A stretch of DNA of 64,000 nucleotides from JAHEKO01 sp965212505 (GTDB taxonomy: Bacteria; Acidobacteriota; Thermoanaerobaculia; Multivoradales; JAHEKO01): contig OZ243123.1 of the NCBI GenBank assembly GCA_965212505.1, forward strand, positions 62,001-126,000, read 5' to 3'. A program made the position numbers and the translations under genes. The number at the start of each line of letters is the position of its first letter. Position 1 is the first letter of the stretch. This document shows positions 25,610-37,043 of the stretch, piece by piece. A model generated the notes under the pieces. The model saw only the letters and a program-made list of their open reading frames with translations, searched no databases and was not told where the DNA came from.

Positions 25610-25641
25610 AACCGGGGGCCCTTTGGGGCTCCCGGTTTTTT
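25610..25641 (+). terminator. Intrinsic terminator of TonB receptor 2
   Basis: The same AACCGGG...CCCGGTT hairpin and six-T tail are found as at 18690-18720, with one extra G in the loop side, 28 bases past the stop. The downstream flank is duplicated together with the gene end. Confidence 0.9.
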
Positions 25642-25827
25642 GTCGGCCGCCCGGCGCTGCGCGAGAACGCCTCACTCTTGTCCGCATACCCGAAGGGAGC
25701 GCGCCCGACCCGGTGCGCTAGGTCTGGCGGCGTAGCCTTGTCTGCTCGATCTGCTCCGAGCACGTCGCGCGGCTGGCGGAGGCCTGGCTTGGAACCACGA
25801 GCCCCACGGATGCGAGCCGGGTGATCC

Positions 25828-27021
25828 TCAGTCGTCTTGAAGCAGGGTCTCGAGCAGCGACACCGCTTCGCCGCGCCGGGCCAGAGAGGCGGCCTTGCCC
25901 TGGAACTGACCCTTCGAGCCGCCGCCTCGGCCTTCGAGAAGCTCGGCGACCCGGCCGCCCGTGGCCGCCAGGTCGAGCTCTGTCTGGTTGCCGGTCACAA
26001 TGCAGAAGAAGTGACCCTTGTCGTTGCTGGAGGTCACCAGCGCTACCTTCTCGGGTGCTTGAGCGATGACCTCGCGAGCCATGTGTTGGAGGAAGCCGCC
26101 ATCCACGCCGTCGACGTGTACTTCCGCCAGCCTTCCAGGAGCCAGTGCGAGCGATGTGGCGCGGGCGGTGGCCAGCTCTTGATGAGCCTGTTTGAGCTCG
26201 CGGGTGACGCCGCGGAGACTCTCGAGCTTGGCGGCGAGTGCTCCGGCAAGCTCATCACCGGAAGTCTCGAGGAGGCTGCGCAGCTCTCGGTTGCGGACCT
26301 CCAAGGTCTCCAGCCGTTTACGGACGCGGCCGCCGGCGACCCAGTGGAGCCGGGTACCACCGCGCATCGGCTCGGTGTCCCCGAGTTGGATGGTCTCGAT
26401 CTCGGCGGTCGAGCGCAGGTGAGTCCCGCCGCAGGTCGTCAGGTCGACGCCCTCGATCTCAACCAACCGGACTTCGCCCTCGAAGTCGGCCGGGAGTCCT
26501 CGAGATCGAATGTCGAGCTCGTTGTACTCGCTCGACGTTAGCCAACGAGCGGAGGTCGGGCGGGCGGCGCGAATCTCTTCGATCACACGCTCTTCGAGTC
26601 GAGCGATTGCGCTCGGCTCGAGCTCGGTAGCGTTCAGCTCGACGTCGGAACGGGCGGTGCCGAGATGGAACGACGTGGTCTCCCAGCCGAACTCCGTCGC
26701 GGCGATTGCACTCAGCAGGTGCTGGGCGGTGTGCTGCTGCATGTGGTCGTAGCGGCGCTGCCAGTCGAGTTCGACGGTGGCCCGCCCGGCGTCGACGGCT
26801 GAGGTGAGGAAGTGGAAGGCGGCGCCGTCGATCTTTTGTACGTCGACGACATCCACGCCCGCGAGCCGCCCACGGTCCGCCGGCTGCCCACCGCCTTCGG
26901 GGTAGAGCACGGAATCGGCAAGGACTGCGTAGGGTCGACCCTCGAGCTCCCCGACGTTCTCGACGGTCGTCGACACCTGCCGGAGGTAGGCGTCCACCTG
27001 GTAAGAGAGCCGCTCGCTCAT
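25828..27021 (-). CDS. AlaX-type alanyl-tRNA editing protein (long form)
   Basis: The 397-aa product hydrolyses mischarged Ser- or Gly-tRNA(Ala) in trans. The AlaRS-like N-terminal barrel has DSVLYPEGGGQPAD. The editing site shows HMQQHTAQHLLSA (HxxxH) and CGGTHLRST (CxxxH), together the zinc ligands. A coiled-coil linker follows (about residues 230-285), then a DHHA1-like C-terminal domain ending in GRGGGSKGQFQGKA. Having DHHA1 makes it the long AlaX-L type. ATG 27021 was chosen because the upstream in-frame extension is non-coding-like and crosses a terminator. Confidence 0.9.
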   Translation of the reverse strand: MSERLSYQVDAYLRQVSTTVENVGELEGRPYAVLADSVLYPEGGGQPADRGRLAGVDVVDVQKIDGAAFHFLTSAVDAGRATVELDWQRRYDHMQQHTAQHLLSAIAATEFGWETTSFHLGTARSDVELNATELEPSAIARLEERVIEEIRAARPTSARWLTSSEYNELDIRSRGLPADFEGEVRLVEIEGVDLTTCGGTHLRSTAEIETIQLGDTEPMRGGTRLHWVAGGRVRKRLETLEVRNRELRSLLETSGDELAGALAAKLESLRGVTRELKQAHQELATARATSLALAPGRLAEVHVDGVDGGFLQHMAREVIAQAPEKVALVTSSNDKGHFFCIVTGNQTELDLAATGGRVAELLEGRGGGSKGQFQGKAASLARRGEAVSLLETLLQDD

Positions 27022-27044
27022 GATCGGCGGATTGTGCCATGCGC

Positions 27045-27078
27045 CAAGAAAAAGCGAGCCCGCCTCCCGGCGGGCTCG
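27045..27078 (-). terminator. Intrinsic terminator of DUF4397 gene
   Basis: On the minus strand, a 10-bp perfect stem (CGAGCCCGCC/GGCGGGCTCG, 27055-27078) with a 4-base loop is followed by CTTTTTCTTGG. It sits 42 bases after the stop of the DUF4397 gene and just before the AlaX start. Confidence 0.85.
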
Positions 27079-27119
27079 TACCACGGGCTCTCGCCCGTGC
27101 AGGTGAGTCGGAGGGTCCT

Positions 27120-27833
27120 CTAGGGCGTTTCTGTGCGGAGGCGCTGCACCAGGAAGGTGAGGCTTCCAGTGCTCAAGCTGCCAACGGCGTAGACGTTGAC
27201 CAGGGCACGGTCCTGGACGGCGACGCGGGCCGGGCCGAGAACGACCGGCGTGTCGTTGGCGGGCCGCAGGGCTGCGAACCACTGCCCGGCCGGAATGTCG
27301 CCCACGCCCTGGTCGCCGTTGACGACGTCGCCGAAGACCTCGAACGGAGCGTCGCTGCTGCCGCGGGGCTTGGCGTAGACGTCCACGGCCGGTGCGGCCG
27401 CGGCGTGGTGGGCGGAGATGCGGCCCTCGCCGTCGGCGCTCGGACCGACGTTGTTACCAAACTTCGAGGCGGTCGGGGCGCCGTTGCCGTCGAGGTGCGC
27501 CAGGAGGGTGACGTTCTCCTTCATGTTGATCGGGACGCTGGCCGTGATCGCCAGGGCGCCGCCACAGGCGCCGTCTGAAATGCGGACCTCGATGTCGTAG
27601 GTGTTGGGCGGCAGGGTGAGCGGGCCAGCGAACTCGCCGAAGCGGAAGTCGGTGAGGATGCAGCCGACGTCCACAACTGCGATGTCGACGGGTAGGTCGT
27701 CGTCCAAGTTGAGGTCGCCGCCGAAGATGCCGTGGCCGACGTAGACGGTGGCGTCCATCTCGCCCGCGAACACCGCCGGGACGAGGGTCATGAGCAGAGC
27801 AGTGGTCAGGGCGATCAGAGCAGAGGTTTTCAT
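27120..27833 (-). CDS. Secreted DUF4397-domain protein
   Basis: The 237-aa product has a signal peptide (MKTSALIALTTALLMTLVPA, cleavage near VFAGE). The mature protein has the DUF4397 pattern: TVYVGHGIFGGDLNLDDDLP, then PVDIAVVDVGCI and LTLPPNTYDIEVRIS, with Ig-like strand repeats. Two cysteines (in VGCI and DGACGG) could form a disulfide. These proteins are secreted or surface-exposed and have no known activity. The ATG has AGGAGA six bases upstream. It is monocistronic, ending in its own terminator. Confidence 0.75.
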   Translation of the reverse strand: MKTSALIALTTALLMTLVPAVFAGEMDATVYVGHGIFGGDLNLDDDLPVDIAVVDVGCILTDFRFGEFAGPLTLPPNTYDIEVRISDGACGGALAITASVPINMKENVTLLAHLDGNGAPTASKFGNNVGPSADGEGRISAHHAAAAPAVDVYAKPRGSSDAPFEVFGDVVNGDQGVGDIPAGQWFAALRPANDTPVVLGPARVAVQDRALVNVYAVGSLSTGSLTFLVQRLRTETP

Positions 27834-28028
27834 TCCGAGTCTCCTGTAGGCGGCCCGGCGCGTTGGCGGCCAGGCATATTGGTGTTGACGGGTAGGGTTT
27901 CGCCCCCAGTCCGCGACCGGTTGCGGAGATCGACGTGACAGCCCGGTTTTCGCGCGAAGTGACAGGTTTGAATTTCGACCCCTGAACGGGAAGAGCTGGC
28001 AGAGGTTTTGCTGTTGTTTTGGATGGAG

Positions 28029-28041
28029 GGGGTGAAACCCC
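28029..28041 (+). promoter_or_regulatory. Small hairpin before TonB-family gene
   Basis: GGGGT-GAA-ACCCC is a 5-bp stem located directly upstream of the CGGAG ribosome site and the ATG at 28054. It may affect ribosome access. No T-run follows. Confidence 0.3.
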
Positions 28042-28053
28042 ACGGAGTGTCAG

Positions 28054-28794
28054 ATGTTCGATAACAGCCCTACTTTCAGCAAATACAGCGGAGGCCCGAG
28101 CCGTGTCCTGTCTGTTCATCTGGGCCACGTGCCGTACGTGGAGCCGGAGAACGAGGACGATCGCAAGCCGATGAAGTGGGCGGTCGCGCTCGCGGTCGCC
28201 GCTCACCTGCTGTTCTTCGTCCTACAGATTCCCGAGTGGCGCGAGGCGCCCACGCACATCGGCCAGCAAAAGCAGGTCTATGTGGTGAAGCCGGTCCGGT
28301 TTCAGCCGCCACCGCCGAGGGCGGAGCAGCAGATTCCTCAACGGACGGAGAAGAAGCGCATCATCCCGATTCCGGATCCGACGCCGGAAGAGCCGGAGCC
28401 GATCCGGGTGGCAGAGATCGAGTCGCCTGCGGTCGACATCGTCGGCGACCGAGACGTGATCTTCGGCATCCCCGATGGGCCGCCAAGCGATGGACGCGTG
28501 TCCGGGGCCATACGGATGAGCGGTTCGGTGACGCCCCCGGAGAAGGTCTTCGGGCCGCGGCCCCTCTACACCGAAGAAGGCCGCCAGAGCCGCACGCAGG
28601 GCGTGGTCATTCTCGAGGCGATCGTCGATACGTTGGGCAACGTAGACAGCGTCAAGGTACTCAAGGGGCTACCGAACGGCCTGAGTGAGTCGGCCGTCGA
28701 GACCGCCCGCTCCTGGAGGTACAAGCCGGCGCTCCTCGACGGCAAGCCGGTAGCGGTCTTCCTGAATCTGACGATTCGCTTCTCGCTGCAGTAG
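28054..28794 (+). CDS. TonB-family energy transducer
   Basis: The 246-aa product has a cytoplasmic N-terminus of about 40 residues, a single membrane helix (about 42-58, WAVALAVAAHLLFFVLQI), a proline-rich periplasmic spacer (FQPPPPRAEQ and PIPDPTPEEPEP), and the C-terminal TonB domain (about 165-246) with GVVILEAIVDTLGNVDSV, SWRYKPALLDG and LTIRFSLQ. It would energise TonB receptors such as the two upstream. ExbB and ExbD are not in the window. GGAG seven bases before the ATG supports the start. Confidence 0.88.
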   Translation: MFDNSPTFSKYSGGPSRVLSVHLGHVPYVEPENEDDRKPMKWAVALAVAAHLLFFVLQIPEWREAPTHIGQQKQVYVVKPVRFQPPPPRAEQQIPQRTEKKRIIPIPDPTPEEPEPIRVAEIESPAVDIVGDRDVIFGIPDGPPSDGRVSGAIRMSGSVTPPEKVFGPRPLYTEEGRQSRTQGVVILEAIVDTLGNVDSVKVLKGLPNGLSESAVETARSWRYKPALLDGKPVAVFLNLTIRFSLQ

Positions 28795-28808
28795 CCGGCG
28801 TCGCTCGG

Positions 28809-30506
28809 CTAGCCCGCCTTCTGCTTCTTTTCGATCTTCGCCCAGCTGTCGCGTAGCGACACGACGCGGTTGAAGACCGGTCTCTCGGACGTCGAGTCTT
28901 TCGAGTCGACGCTGAAGTAGCCGACGCGCTCGAACTGGTAAGTCGAGCCAGGCTCTGCGTCGGCCAGGCTGGGCTCGACCCGGCAGCCGGTCAGAACCTC
29001 GATCGAGTCGGGGTTCAGGTTCGACTTGAAGTCCTCGCCGTCGCCGACGGCGCTCGGGTCTTCGGCGGAGAAGAGGTGGTCGTAGAGTCGCACCTCCGCG
29101 TCGAGCGAGTGTTCGGCCGAGACCCAATGGATCGTGCCGCGCACGCGGCGACCGTCGGGCGCCGAGCCGCCGCGCGTCTCGGGGTCGTAGGTGCATCGCA
29201 GCTCGACCACCTCGCCCGACTCGTCTTTGACGTAGTCGACGCAGGTGATGAAGTAGCCGTAGCGCAGCCGGACCTCGCGCCCGGGCGCGAGTCGGAAGTA
29301 CTTCTTCGGCGCCTCCTCGCGGAAGTCGTTCCTGTCGACGTAGAGCACCTTCGAGAAGGGGACCGTTCGGCTGCCGGCCTCGGGGTCCTCGGGGTTGTTG
29401 ATCGCGTCGAGTTCGTCGACGTGATCGTCGGGGTAGTTCTCGATCACCACCCGCAACGGGTTCAGTACGCCCATGACTCGCGGTGCGATCTTGTTCAGGT
29501 CCTCGCGTACGAAGTGCTCGAGATTGCGGATGTCGACCATGCTGTTGGCCTTCGCCACACCGATGGCGTCGCAGAAGCGACGAATTGCGCGCGCCGTGTA
29601 GCCGCGTCGCCGCATCCCCGAGAGCGTCGGCATGCGCGGGTCGTCCCAGCCGGAGACCAAGCCGTCGTTCACCAACTGCAGCAGCTTGCGCTTGCTGAGC
29701 AGAGTGTGGGTGACGTTGAGGCGCGCGAACTCGATCTGGCGCGGCGGATAGATGCCGATCTCTCCAACCAGCCACTCATAGAGCGGCCGATGGTCTTCGA
29801 ATTCGAGCGTGCACAGCGAGTGGGTGATGCCTTCGATCGAGTCCGACTGGCCGTGCGCCATGTCGTACATCGGGTAGATACACCAGGCGTCGCCGGTCCG
29901 GTGGTGATGCGCGCGCAGAATCCGGTAGAGCACCGGGTCGCGCATGTTGAGATTCCCGGACGTCATGTCGATCTTCGCGCGCAGTACACGGGAGCCGTCC
30001 TCGAACTCGCCTGCTCGCATGCGCCGGAAGAGGTCGAGGTTCCCCTCGGCAGTGCGCTCACGGTAGGGACTCTCGCGACCCGGCTCGGTCAGCGTGCCGC
30101 GGTGCTCGCGAATCTCGTCGGCGGAAAGGTCGTCGACATACGCCTTGCCCTTCTGGATGAGCCGCTCAGCGTACTCATAGAGCTGCTCGAAGTAGTCCGA
30201 GGCGTAGTACTCCCGATCGCCCCAGTCGAAGCCGAGCCAGCGCACGTCGTGCCGGATCGACTCGACGTACTCCTGCTCTTCCTTGCTCGGGTTGGTGTCG
30301 TCGAAGCGAAGATTGCAGAGACCCCCGAAGCCCTCCGCCATGCCGAAATTGAGGCAGATCGACTTTGCGTGTCCGATGTGCAGATAGCCGTTCGGCTCGG
30401 GCGGGAAACGTGTGTGAACGCGCTCGTGTTTCCCGGACTCGAGATCGCTCTCGACGATCTGCTCGATGAAGTGCTTGGGTGAGGTGCTTTCGTTGGATTC
30501 GGTCAT
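28809..30506 (-). CDS. glnS: Glutaminyl-tRNA synthetase
   Basis: The 565-aa enzyme charges tRNA(Gln). The class I signature PPEPNGYLHIGHAKS contains the HIGH box, and LLSKRKL is the KMSKS loop. The anticodon-binding beta-barrel domains follow to the C-terminus. The length is close to the roughly 550 aa usual for bacterial GlnRS. ATG 30506 begins MTESNES and sits downstream of a minus-strand TACAAT (30530-30525). Bacterial GlnRS is often acquired by transfer, because many lineages instead make Gln-tRNA via GatCAB. A tRNA-Gln(CTG) gene is at 40973. Confidence 0.95.
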   Translation of the reverse strand: MTESNESTSPKHFIEQIVESDLESGKHERVHTRFPPEPNGYLHIGHAKSICLNFGMAEGFGGLCNLRFDDTNPSKEEQEYVESIRHDVRWLGFDWGDREYYASDYFEQLYEYAERLIQKGKAYVDDLSADEIREHRGTLTEPGRESPYRERTAEGNLDLFRRMRAGEFEDGSRVLRAKIDMTSGNLNMRDPVLYRILRAHHHRTGDAWCIYPMYDMAHGQSDSIEGITHSLCTLEFEDHRPLYEWLVGEIGIYPPRQIEFARLNVTHTLLSKRKLLQLVNDGLVSGWDDPRMPTLSGMRRRGYTARAIRRFCDAIGVAKANSMVDIRNLEHFVREDLNKIAPRVMGVLNPLRVVIENYPDDHVDELDAINNPEDPEAGSRTVPFSKVLYVDRNDFREEAPKKYFRLAPGREVRLRYGYFITCVDYVKDESGEVVELRCTYDPETRGGSAPDGRRVRGTIHWVSAEHSLDAEVRLYDHLFSAEDPSAVGDGEDFKSNLNPDSIEVLTGCRVEPSLADAEPGSTYQFERVGYFSVDSKDSTSERPVFNRVVSLRDSWAKIEKKQKAG

Positions 30507-30582
30507 GAGGTCTGCCGTGTTCGTATTGTAGGGGCGCTCGGAGCCCGGTGCTACAGTCGTCGTCACTTCTCTAAGAGCGAGT

Positions 30583-32358
30583 ATGGCGAAGCTCGGTTCT
30601 AGTCACGGCGCAGGGAGTTCTCCCTGGCTACTTGGTGCCGCCCTCATGGCTGTGATGGCGGAGGGCGCTGTGCATCGGCCGCAGGAGACCCCGGAGGAGT
30701 ACCAGGAAGCCGTCGAGGAGGCCTCCCGCCTCGGCGGCACGCTCTTCCAGAAGTATCGCTACCTGCGGCTCGGGCAGAAGATTCTCGAGGCCGAGTACCC
30801 GGACGCGATGGGAGTCGAGAACACGGTTCTCGCGGCGGCGGACGGCGACGTTCTTGTTCGCTTCATCGGCTGGAGAGACTTGCGACCTCGAGTGCTCTAC
30901 GAAGTTCGGTTCGACGACGAGGATCGGGGCGAGGTCAGCCGCCTCGACCCACCCGCAAAACCGACACTCTTGGACGCGATGGCGTTCTTCTCGAAGCGGG
31001 CGGCACTCGAGGCGTCGCCGATCGAATGCGCCGACGAATACGTAGCGGTCCTTGGCCGTTCTGAAGGTATTGACTCGCCGAGGGACGTCTACCTCGTGCC
31101 CGTCACCTCGAAGGAGGGAGAGATCGCAATCGGTGGGTTCGGACGAGTCACGATGGGGTCCGACGGTCAGACGGTGCTCGCAGCGGAGGCGCTCTCGAAG
31201 AGCTGTCTGACGATGTCGAAGCCGGACGAAACGGGGGGCGAGCCGTTCCTGGTCGCGAGCCACATTCTGTCGAGCACGCCCTTGGCGACACATGTCTTCG
31301 TGAGCTTGCTGCATCAACAGACCCTGGTCTTGGCGACCGATGCCGGGAACTGGGGTATTGCCGCAACTCAGATCGTCTACCTGGGTCCGCCGACCGACGA
31401 AGAGTGTTGCGACGAGGTGCTCGCCGAGGCGGGCGGACCGCCAACCCCGGCCGCGATTCCGGAAGACTGGAGTCACGCGAGCGAGGCGTCCTCTGAGCCG
31501 GCGCCTTGGCGCGAGCGTTTGGTCGTGTGGAGGCCGACGGACGCTCCGTCGCCCTGGCTGGAGGACGACCGGCTACGCGACCAGTCTCCCCCGGAGTACC
31601 CGTCCGACTTCCCGGTGGTCTTCGCCCCCGATCGGGACGGTAGTTCTTTCGAGATGATGTGGGTGCGCGTCTTCGCGCACGATTCGGGTGGCGACCGCTA
31701 CTTGGGCCACCTGTTGAACCCGCCGCACTTTCTCCAGAGCGTCGCTCAGGGGGACCGTATTGTCTTTGGCTACGACGAGACGCTGGAGCTCGGACTCGCA
31801 CGGCACGACGACTGGGACTACGAAGTGCTGACGGTGCCGCCCGCCGCTCTCGGTGGCGACCTGGAAGAGCTCTACCAGGGGATCGTGCACTTCCGAAAGG
31901 GAGAGAGCGGGCACGTTCAAGAGGAGATTCGTGCCTGCGTCAACACGTTGACGGGTGTGGTGGCTCGGGAGCAGCCAGCGCTCGATCGCGAGCATCGCTA
32001 TCTCGCTCACTACATCCTCGGCCGCTGCCTGGCCGAGGCCTATGAGACGGATCGAGCAATCGAGCAGTTCGAGAGAGCGATCGAGCTCGAACCGCATGCT
32101 CTCGACCCGCAGATGGCGCTCCTAGCGGAGCTCTGCGTCAAGGTCTACAAGAAGCCCGAATCGGAACGACTCGAAAAGCGCTACCTGGATCAGCTCGAGC
32201 TGGTTCGGGAGCGCTACGGTGAGAACGAACGAGTGGCTCTGATCCTTCAGATGCTCTTCGATCCAAAAAACTCTGGAGACATTAGCCATCTCTCCGAACG
32301 CGAGGTCGCCCGTCGAAGGCGGGTGGGCTTCGGCGTATTCCGTTGGAAGATGCCCTAG
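30583..32358 (+). CDS. Unknown protein, DUF2314-like segment and TPRs
   Basis: The 591-aa product has an N-terminus (residues 10-30) that is weakly hydrophobic. The stretch around residues 350-405 (EMMWVRVFAHDSG, GHLLNPPHF, SVAQGDRIVFGYDE) resembles DUF2314/YegJ-type domains, in which a short loop and a GD-x-V strand are typical. Residues 440-540 contain TPR-like helices (LAEAYETDRAIEQFERAIEL). No catalytic residues were recognised. The gene is divergent from glnS with 76 bases between and overlaps gltX by four bases at the 3' ends. The function is unknown. Confidence 0.6.
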   Translation: MAKLGSSHGAGSSPWLLGAALMAVMAEGAVHRPQETPEEYQEAVEEASRLGGTLFQKYRYLRLGQKILEAEYPDAMGVENTVLAAADGDVLVRFIGWRDLRPRVLYEVRFDDEDRGEVSRLDPPAKPTLLDAMAFFSKRAALEASPIECADEYVAVLGRSEGIDSPRDVYLVPVTSKEGEIAIGGFGRVTMGSDGQTVLAAEALSKSCLTMSKPDETGGEPFLVASHILSSTPLATHVFVSLLHQQTLVLATDAGNWGIAATQIVYLGPPTDEECCDEVLAEAGGPPTPAAIPEDWSHASEASSEPAPWRERLVVWRPTDAPSPWLEDDRLRDQSPPEYPSDFPVVFAPDRDGSSFEMMWVRVFAHDSGGDRYLGHLLNPPHFLQSVAQGDRIVFGYDETLELGLARHDDWDYEVLTVPPAALGGDLEELYQGIVHFRKGESGHVQEEIRACVNTLTGVVAREQPALDREHRYLAHYILGRCLAEAYETDRAIEQFERAIELEPHALDPQMALLAELCVKVYKKPESERLEKRYLDQLELVRERYGENERVALILQMLFDPKNSGDISHLSEREVARRRRVGFGVFRWKMP

Positions 32359-33908
32359 CCGGACAGTTCCGCGAGCGCCCGGTCGATGCGTGACACTACC
32401 CGCTCGCGTCCGAGGATTTCGAGGGTTTCGAACATGCCGAACCCGACGCCCTTACCGGTAGCGGCGACACGCACGGCATGGATGATGTCGCCGAGCTTGA
32501 TCCCTTCGTCCTCGACAAAGGTACGCATCAGCGTCTCGAGGGCGGTGGCATCGGAAGCCTCAGACGCGGCGAGCCGGTCGCGGAACCGCCCCAGGAGTTC
32601 CTGCGCTCGCTCGGGCTTCACCAGACGTTTCTGGACGGCGCCTTCGTCGTAGACCAGGTCTTCGTCGGGGACGAAGAAGTCGTCGAAGTCGAGAACGTCG
32701 CCGGCGACCTTGAGGCGGTCTCCGGCCGCTTCGAGGATGGCGTCGAGGGCCTCTGGAGCTTCGTCTTCGACCAGTCCGGCCTGGCGCAGGTACGGCAGCA
32801 CCAGCTGCCGCTTGGTCTCCATCGACTGACGCTGCATGTGGTCGTCCTGGAACGACACCAGCTTCTGTGGGTCGAAGCTCGCCGGAGCGCTGTTGATGCG
32901 CTCGAGCGAGAAGTTTTCGATCATCTCGGCGAGCTCGAACAGCTCGGTCTTGTCGTCGAGAGACCAGCCGAGCAGCACGAGGTAGTTGAGCAGAGCGTGC
33001 GGCAGGTAGCCGACCTCCCGGTAGAAGTCGACGATCACCGGGTTGAAGGTGTCGGCCTCGTGCGCCTGGCCGATGCGCTCGGCGATGCGCCTGCCGTGCT
33101 CGTGGATCTTCGCGAATTCGGCGTTCTTGAGGTACTTCGCGAGCTTGCGTTTGGAGAGCTTGGTCTTGGAGCCGGGCTCGGCCACGAACGGCAGGTGTGC
33201 GTACTCCGGTAGCTCGTAGCCGAACGACTGCATGATGAAGATGTGCCGCGGCGTGTTCGAGAGGTGCTCCTCGGCGCGGATCACGTGGCTGATTGCCATC
33301 TCGTGATCGTCGACCGCGCTCGCCAGGTGGTAGAGGCACGAGCCGTCGGCGCGTTGAATGACGTGGTCTTGTTCCCGAGCCCACTCGAACTCGACGTCAC
33401 CTCGAATCTTGTCGGTGAACCGACAGCTCCCTTCGCGTGGCATTTTGAGCCGCACGACGGCCTGGCGACCTTCCGCCTTGTAGCGAGCCGCCTGCTCGTC
33501 GTCCGCGGCCATCCAACGCCGGCTGTAGATGAAACGCTCCTTGTTCGCCTGCGCCGTCTCGCGCTCTTCGGCGAGCTCGTCAGAGCTGGCGTAGTCGCGG
33601 TAGGCGTGGCCGCGAGCGAGGAGCTCGTCGACGGCCGCCGAGTAGATGTCCGCTCGCTGTGACTGGTAGTACGGGCCGTAGTCACCGTCGACGTCGGGTC
33701 CCTCGTCCCAGTCGATCCCGAGCCAGCGGAAGCCATCGAGAATCGGCTCGAGCGCTTCGTCGACGTTGCGCCGTGCGTCGGTATCGTCGATGCGCAGGAT
33801 GAAGCTGCCGCCGTGGCGCCGAGAGAAGAGCCAGTTGAAGAGCGCCGTGCGAACACCGCCGATGTGCAGATAGCCGGTGGGGCTGGGAGCGAACCGAGTA
33901 CGAACCAT
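32355..33908 (-). CDS. gltX: Glutamyl-tRNA synthetase
   Basis: The product is 517 aa. The N-terminus RFAPSPTGYLHIGGVRTAL carries the HIGH motif and KLSKRK the KMSKS loop, with the helical anticodon-binding region beyond residue 330. It charges tRNA(Glu) and, in organisms using the amidotransferase route, also tRNA(Gln). Here a GlnRS is present, so it is probably discriminating. It starts 18 bases after the transketolase stop on the same strand, so the two are likely cotranscribed. Confidence 0.95.
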   Translation of the reverse strand: MVRTRFAPSPTGYLHIGGVRTALFNWLFSRRHGGSFILRIDDTDARRNVDEALEPILDGFRWLGIDWDEGPDVDGDYGPYYQSQRADIYSAAVDELLARGHAYRDYASSDELAEERETAQANKERFIYSRRWMAADDEQAARYKAEGRQAVVRLKMPREGSCRFTDKIRGDVEFEWAREQDHVIQRADGSCLYHLASAVDDHEMAISHVIRAEEHLSNTPRHIFIMQSFGYELPEYAHLPFVAEPGSKTKLSKRKLAKYLKNAEFAKIHEHGRRIAERIGQAHEADTFNPVIVDFYREVGYLPHALLNYLVLLGWSLDDKTELFELAEMIENFSLERINSAPASFDPQKLVSFQDDHMQRQSMETKRQLVLPYLRQAGLVEDEAPEALDAILEAAGDRLKVAGDVLDFDDFFVPDEDLVYDEGAVQKRLVKPERAQELLGRFRDRLAASEASDATALETLMRTFVEDEGIKLGDIIHAVRVAATGKGVGFGMFETLEILGRERVVSRIDRALAELSG

Positions 33909-33926
33909 GAGAAGCCTCCGACCGGT

Positions 33927-35927
<2,001 letters not shown>

Positions 35928-36123
35928 GAATTCACACTCTCCCTGGACGGGATTCAATGGGAAAAACAGACGTCACGCGGATGCCGCGAGCATAGCCCTG
36001 AGCGGGTCCTGCGTCCAGTGGACAACCGAGGCGGGAGAGGCCCGTTTCGGCAGTGTCTTTGGACTGACCGCACGCGGCGTGGGCTCAGGGATTCCTGTCC
36101 GTCTAAGCACGTGGAGGCTCAGT

Positions 36124-36846
36124 ATGCGTGGACTCGTGCTCGCGATTCTTATTTTCGGCCTGACGTGTAGCGCAGCAATGGCTGATGAGTGGGGAACCTT
36201 CGTCGGTAAGGTGAAGGTGGAGTGGCTCGAGGACGGCCGCCGCATGCAGCTTCTGGAACCCTTCGCCTACATCGATCCAGATGGTCTGGAGTGGAACGCG
36301 CCGGTCGGTACTGTCGTTGACGGTGCTTCGATTCCCAAGCCTGCATGGTCGATTATCGGAGGCCCCTTTGAAGGCCGGTACAGGAACGCCTCGGTGATCC
36401 ACGACGTTGGCTGCGACGAGCGCAGGCAACCTTGGGATCGCGTGCACCTGGCCTTCTACAACGCCATGAGGGCCGCCGGTGTTTCGAAGCTGAAGGCCAT
36501 CATCATGTACGGCGCGGTCTATCACTTCGGCCCTCGGTGGCCTCATGTCGTGACCGTGAAGGCGATCACTGGTGGAACGGCGCGAAGCGATGTCGAGAGT
36601 CTCGAGCGAAGTGTCCTCAAGGACTACGCCAGGGGAAGTCGTATCGAACTCGTCGAGGTCCGACACAGGCCTGGGGACCAGGGCTTCATCGACTCAGCTG
36701 AGGTCGAGGCCCGTTTCAGAGTCTTGCCGCCAGCTGAAGAAGTCGCACCAGAGTCCTGGGAGACGCTGGTGGACTGGGTCGAGTCCAACGAGCGGAGGGG
36801 AGGAGATGTCTCCCTCGAAGAGATCCGACGTTGGCGTGACCAGTAG
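36124..36846 (+). CDS. DUF1353-domain protein with signal peptide
   Basis: The 240-aa product has a signal peptide (MRGLVLAILIFGLTCSAAMA). The DUF1353 core is GTVVDGASIPKPAWSIIGG, then RYRNASVIHDVGCD with the conserved His-Asp, and ...PWDRVHLAFYNAMRAAG. DUF1353 is common in phage and bacterial proteins and has unknown activity. The C-terminal 80 residues (after GGTARSDV) are charged and probably a separate helix-rich region. A GC content slightly lower than its neighbours is apparent by eye but was not measured. Confidence 0.8.
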   Translation: MRGLVLAILIFGLTCSAAMADEWGTFVGKVKVEWLEDGRRMQLLEPFAYIDPDGLEWNAPVGTVVDGASIPKPAWSIIGGPFEGRYRNASVIHDVGCDERRQPWDRVHLAFYNAMRAAGVSKLKAIIMYGAVYHFGPRWPHVVTVKAITGGTARSDVESLERSVLKDYARGSRIELVEVRHRPGDQGFIDSAEVEARFRVLPPAEEVAPESWETLVDWVESNERRGGDVSLEEIRRWRDQ

Positions 36847-36881
36847 GTCCGAGCCGAGAGTGCATCTCGGCAAGGAGTACT

Positions 36882-36973
36882 TGGCGGAGAGGGAGGGATT
36901 CGAACCCTCGGACCAGGTTACCCCAGTCGCCTGCTTAGCAAGCAGGTCCGTTCGACCACTCCGGCACCTCTCC
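36882..36973 (-). tRNA. tRNA-Ser(GCT)
   Basis: The minus-strand molecule of 92 bases has a 7-bp acceptor stem (GGAGAGG/CCTCTCC), discriminator G, encoded CCA, and a long class II variable arm. The anticodon loop in CTTGCTAAGC gives anticodon GCT (reads AGC/AGU). The T-loop TTCGAAT is intact. Confidence 0.96.
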
Positions 36974-37043
36974 AGGGTCGAGCCGCCAATTCTATGGACG
37001 ATTTCTATCCCTGACAAGAAGCAAGGAGGCCCGCTCTTGGCGG

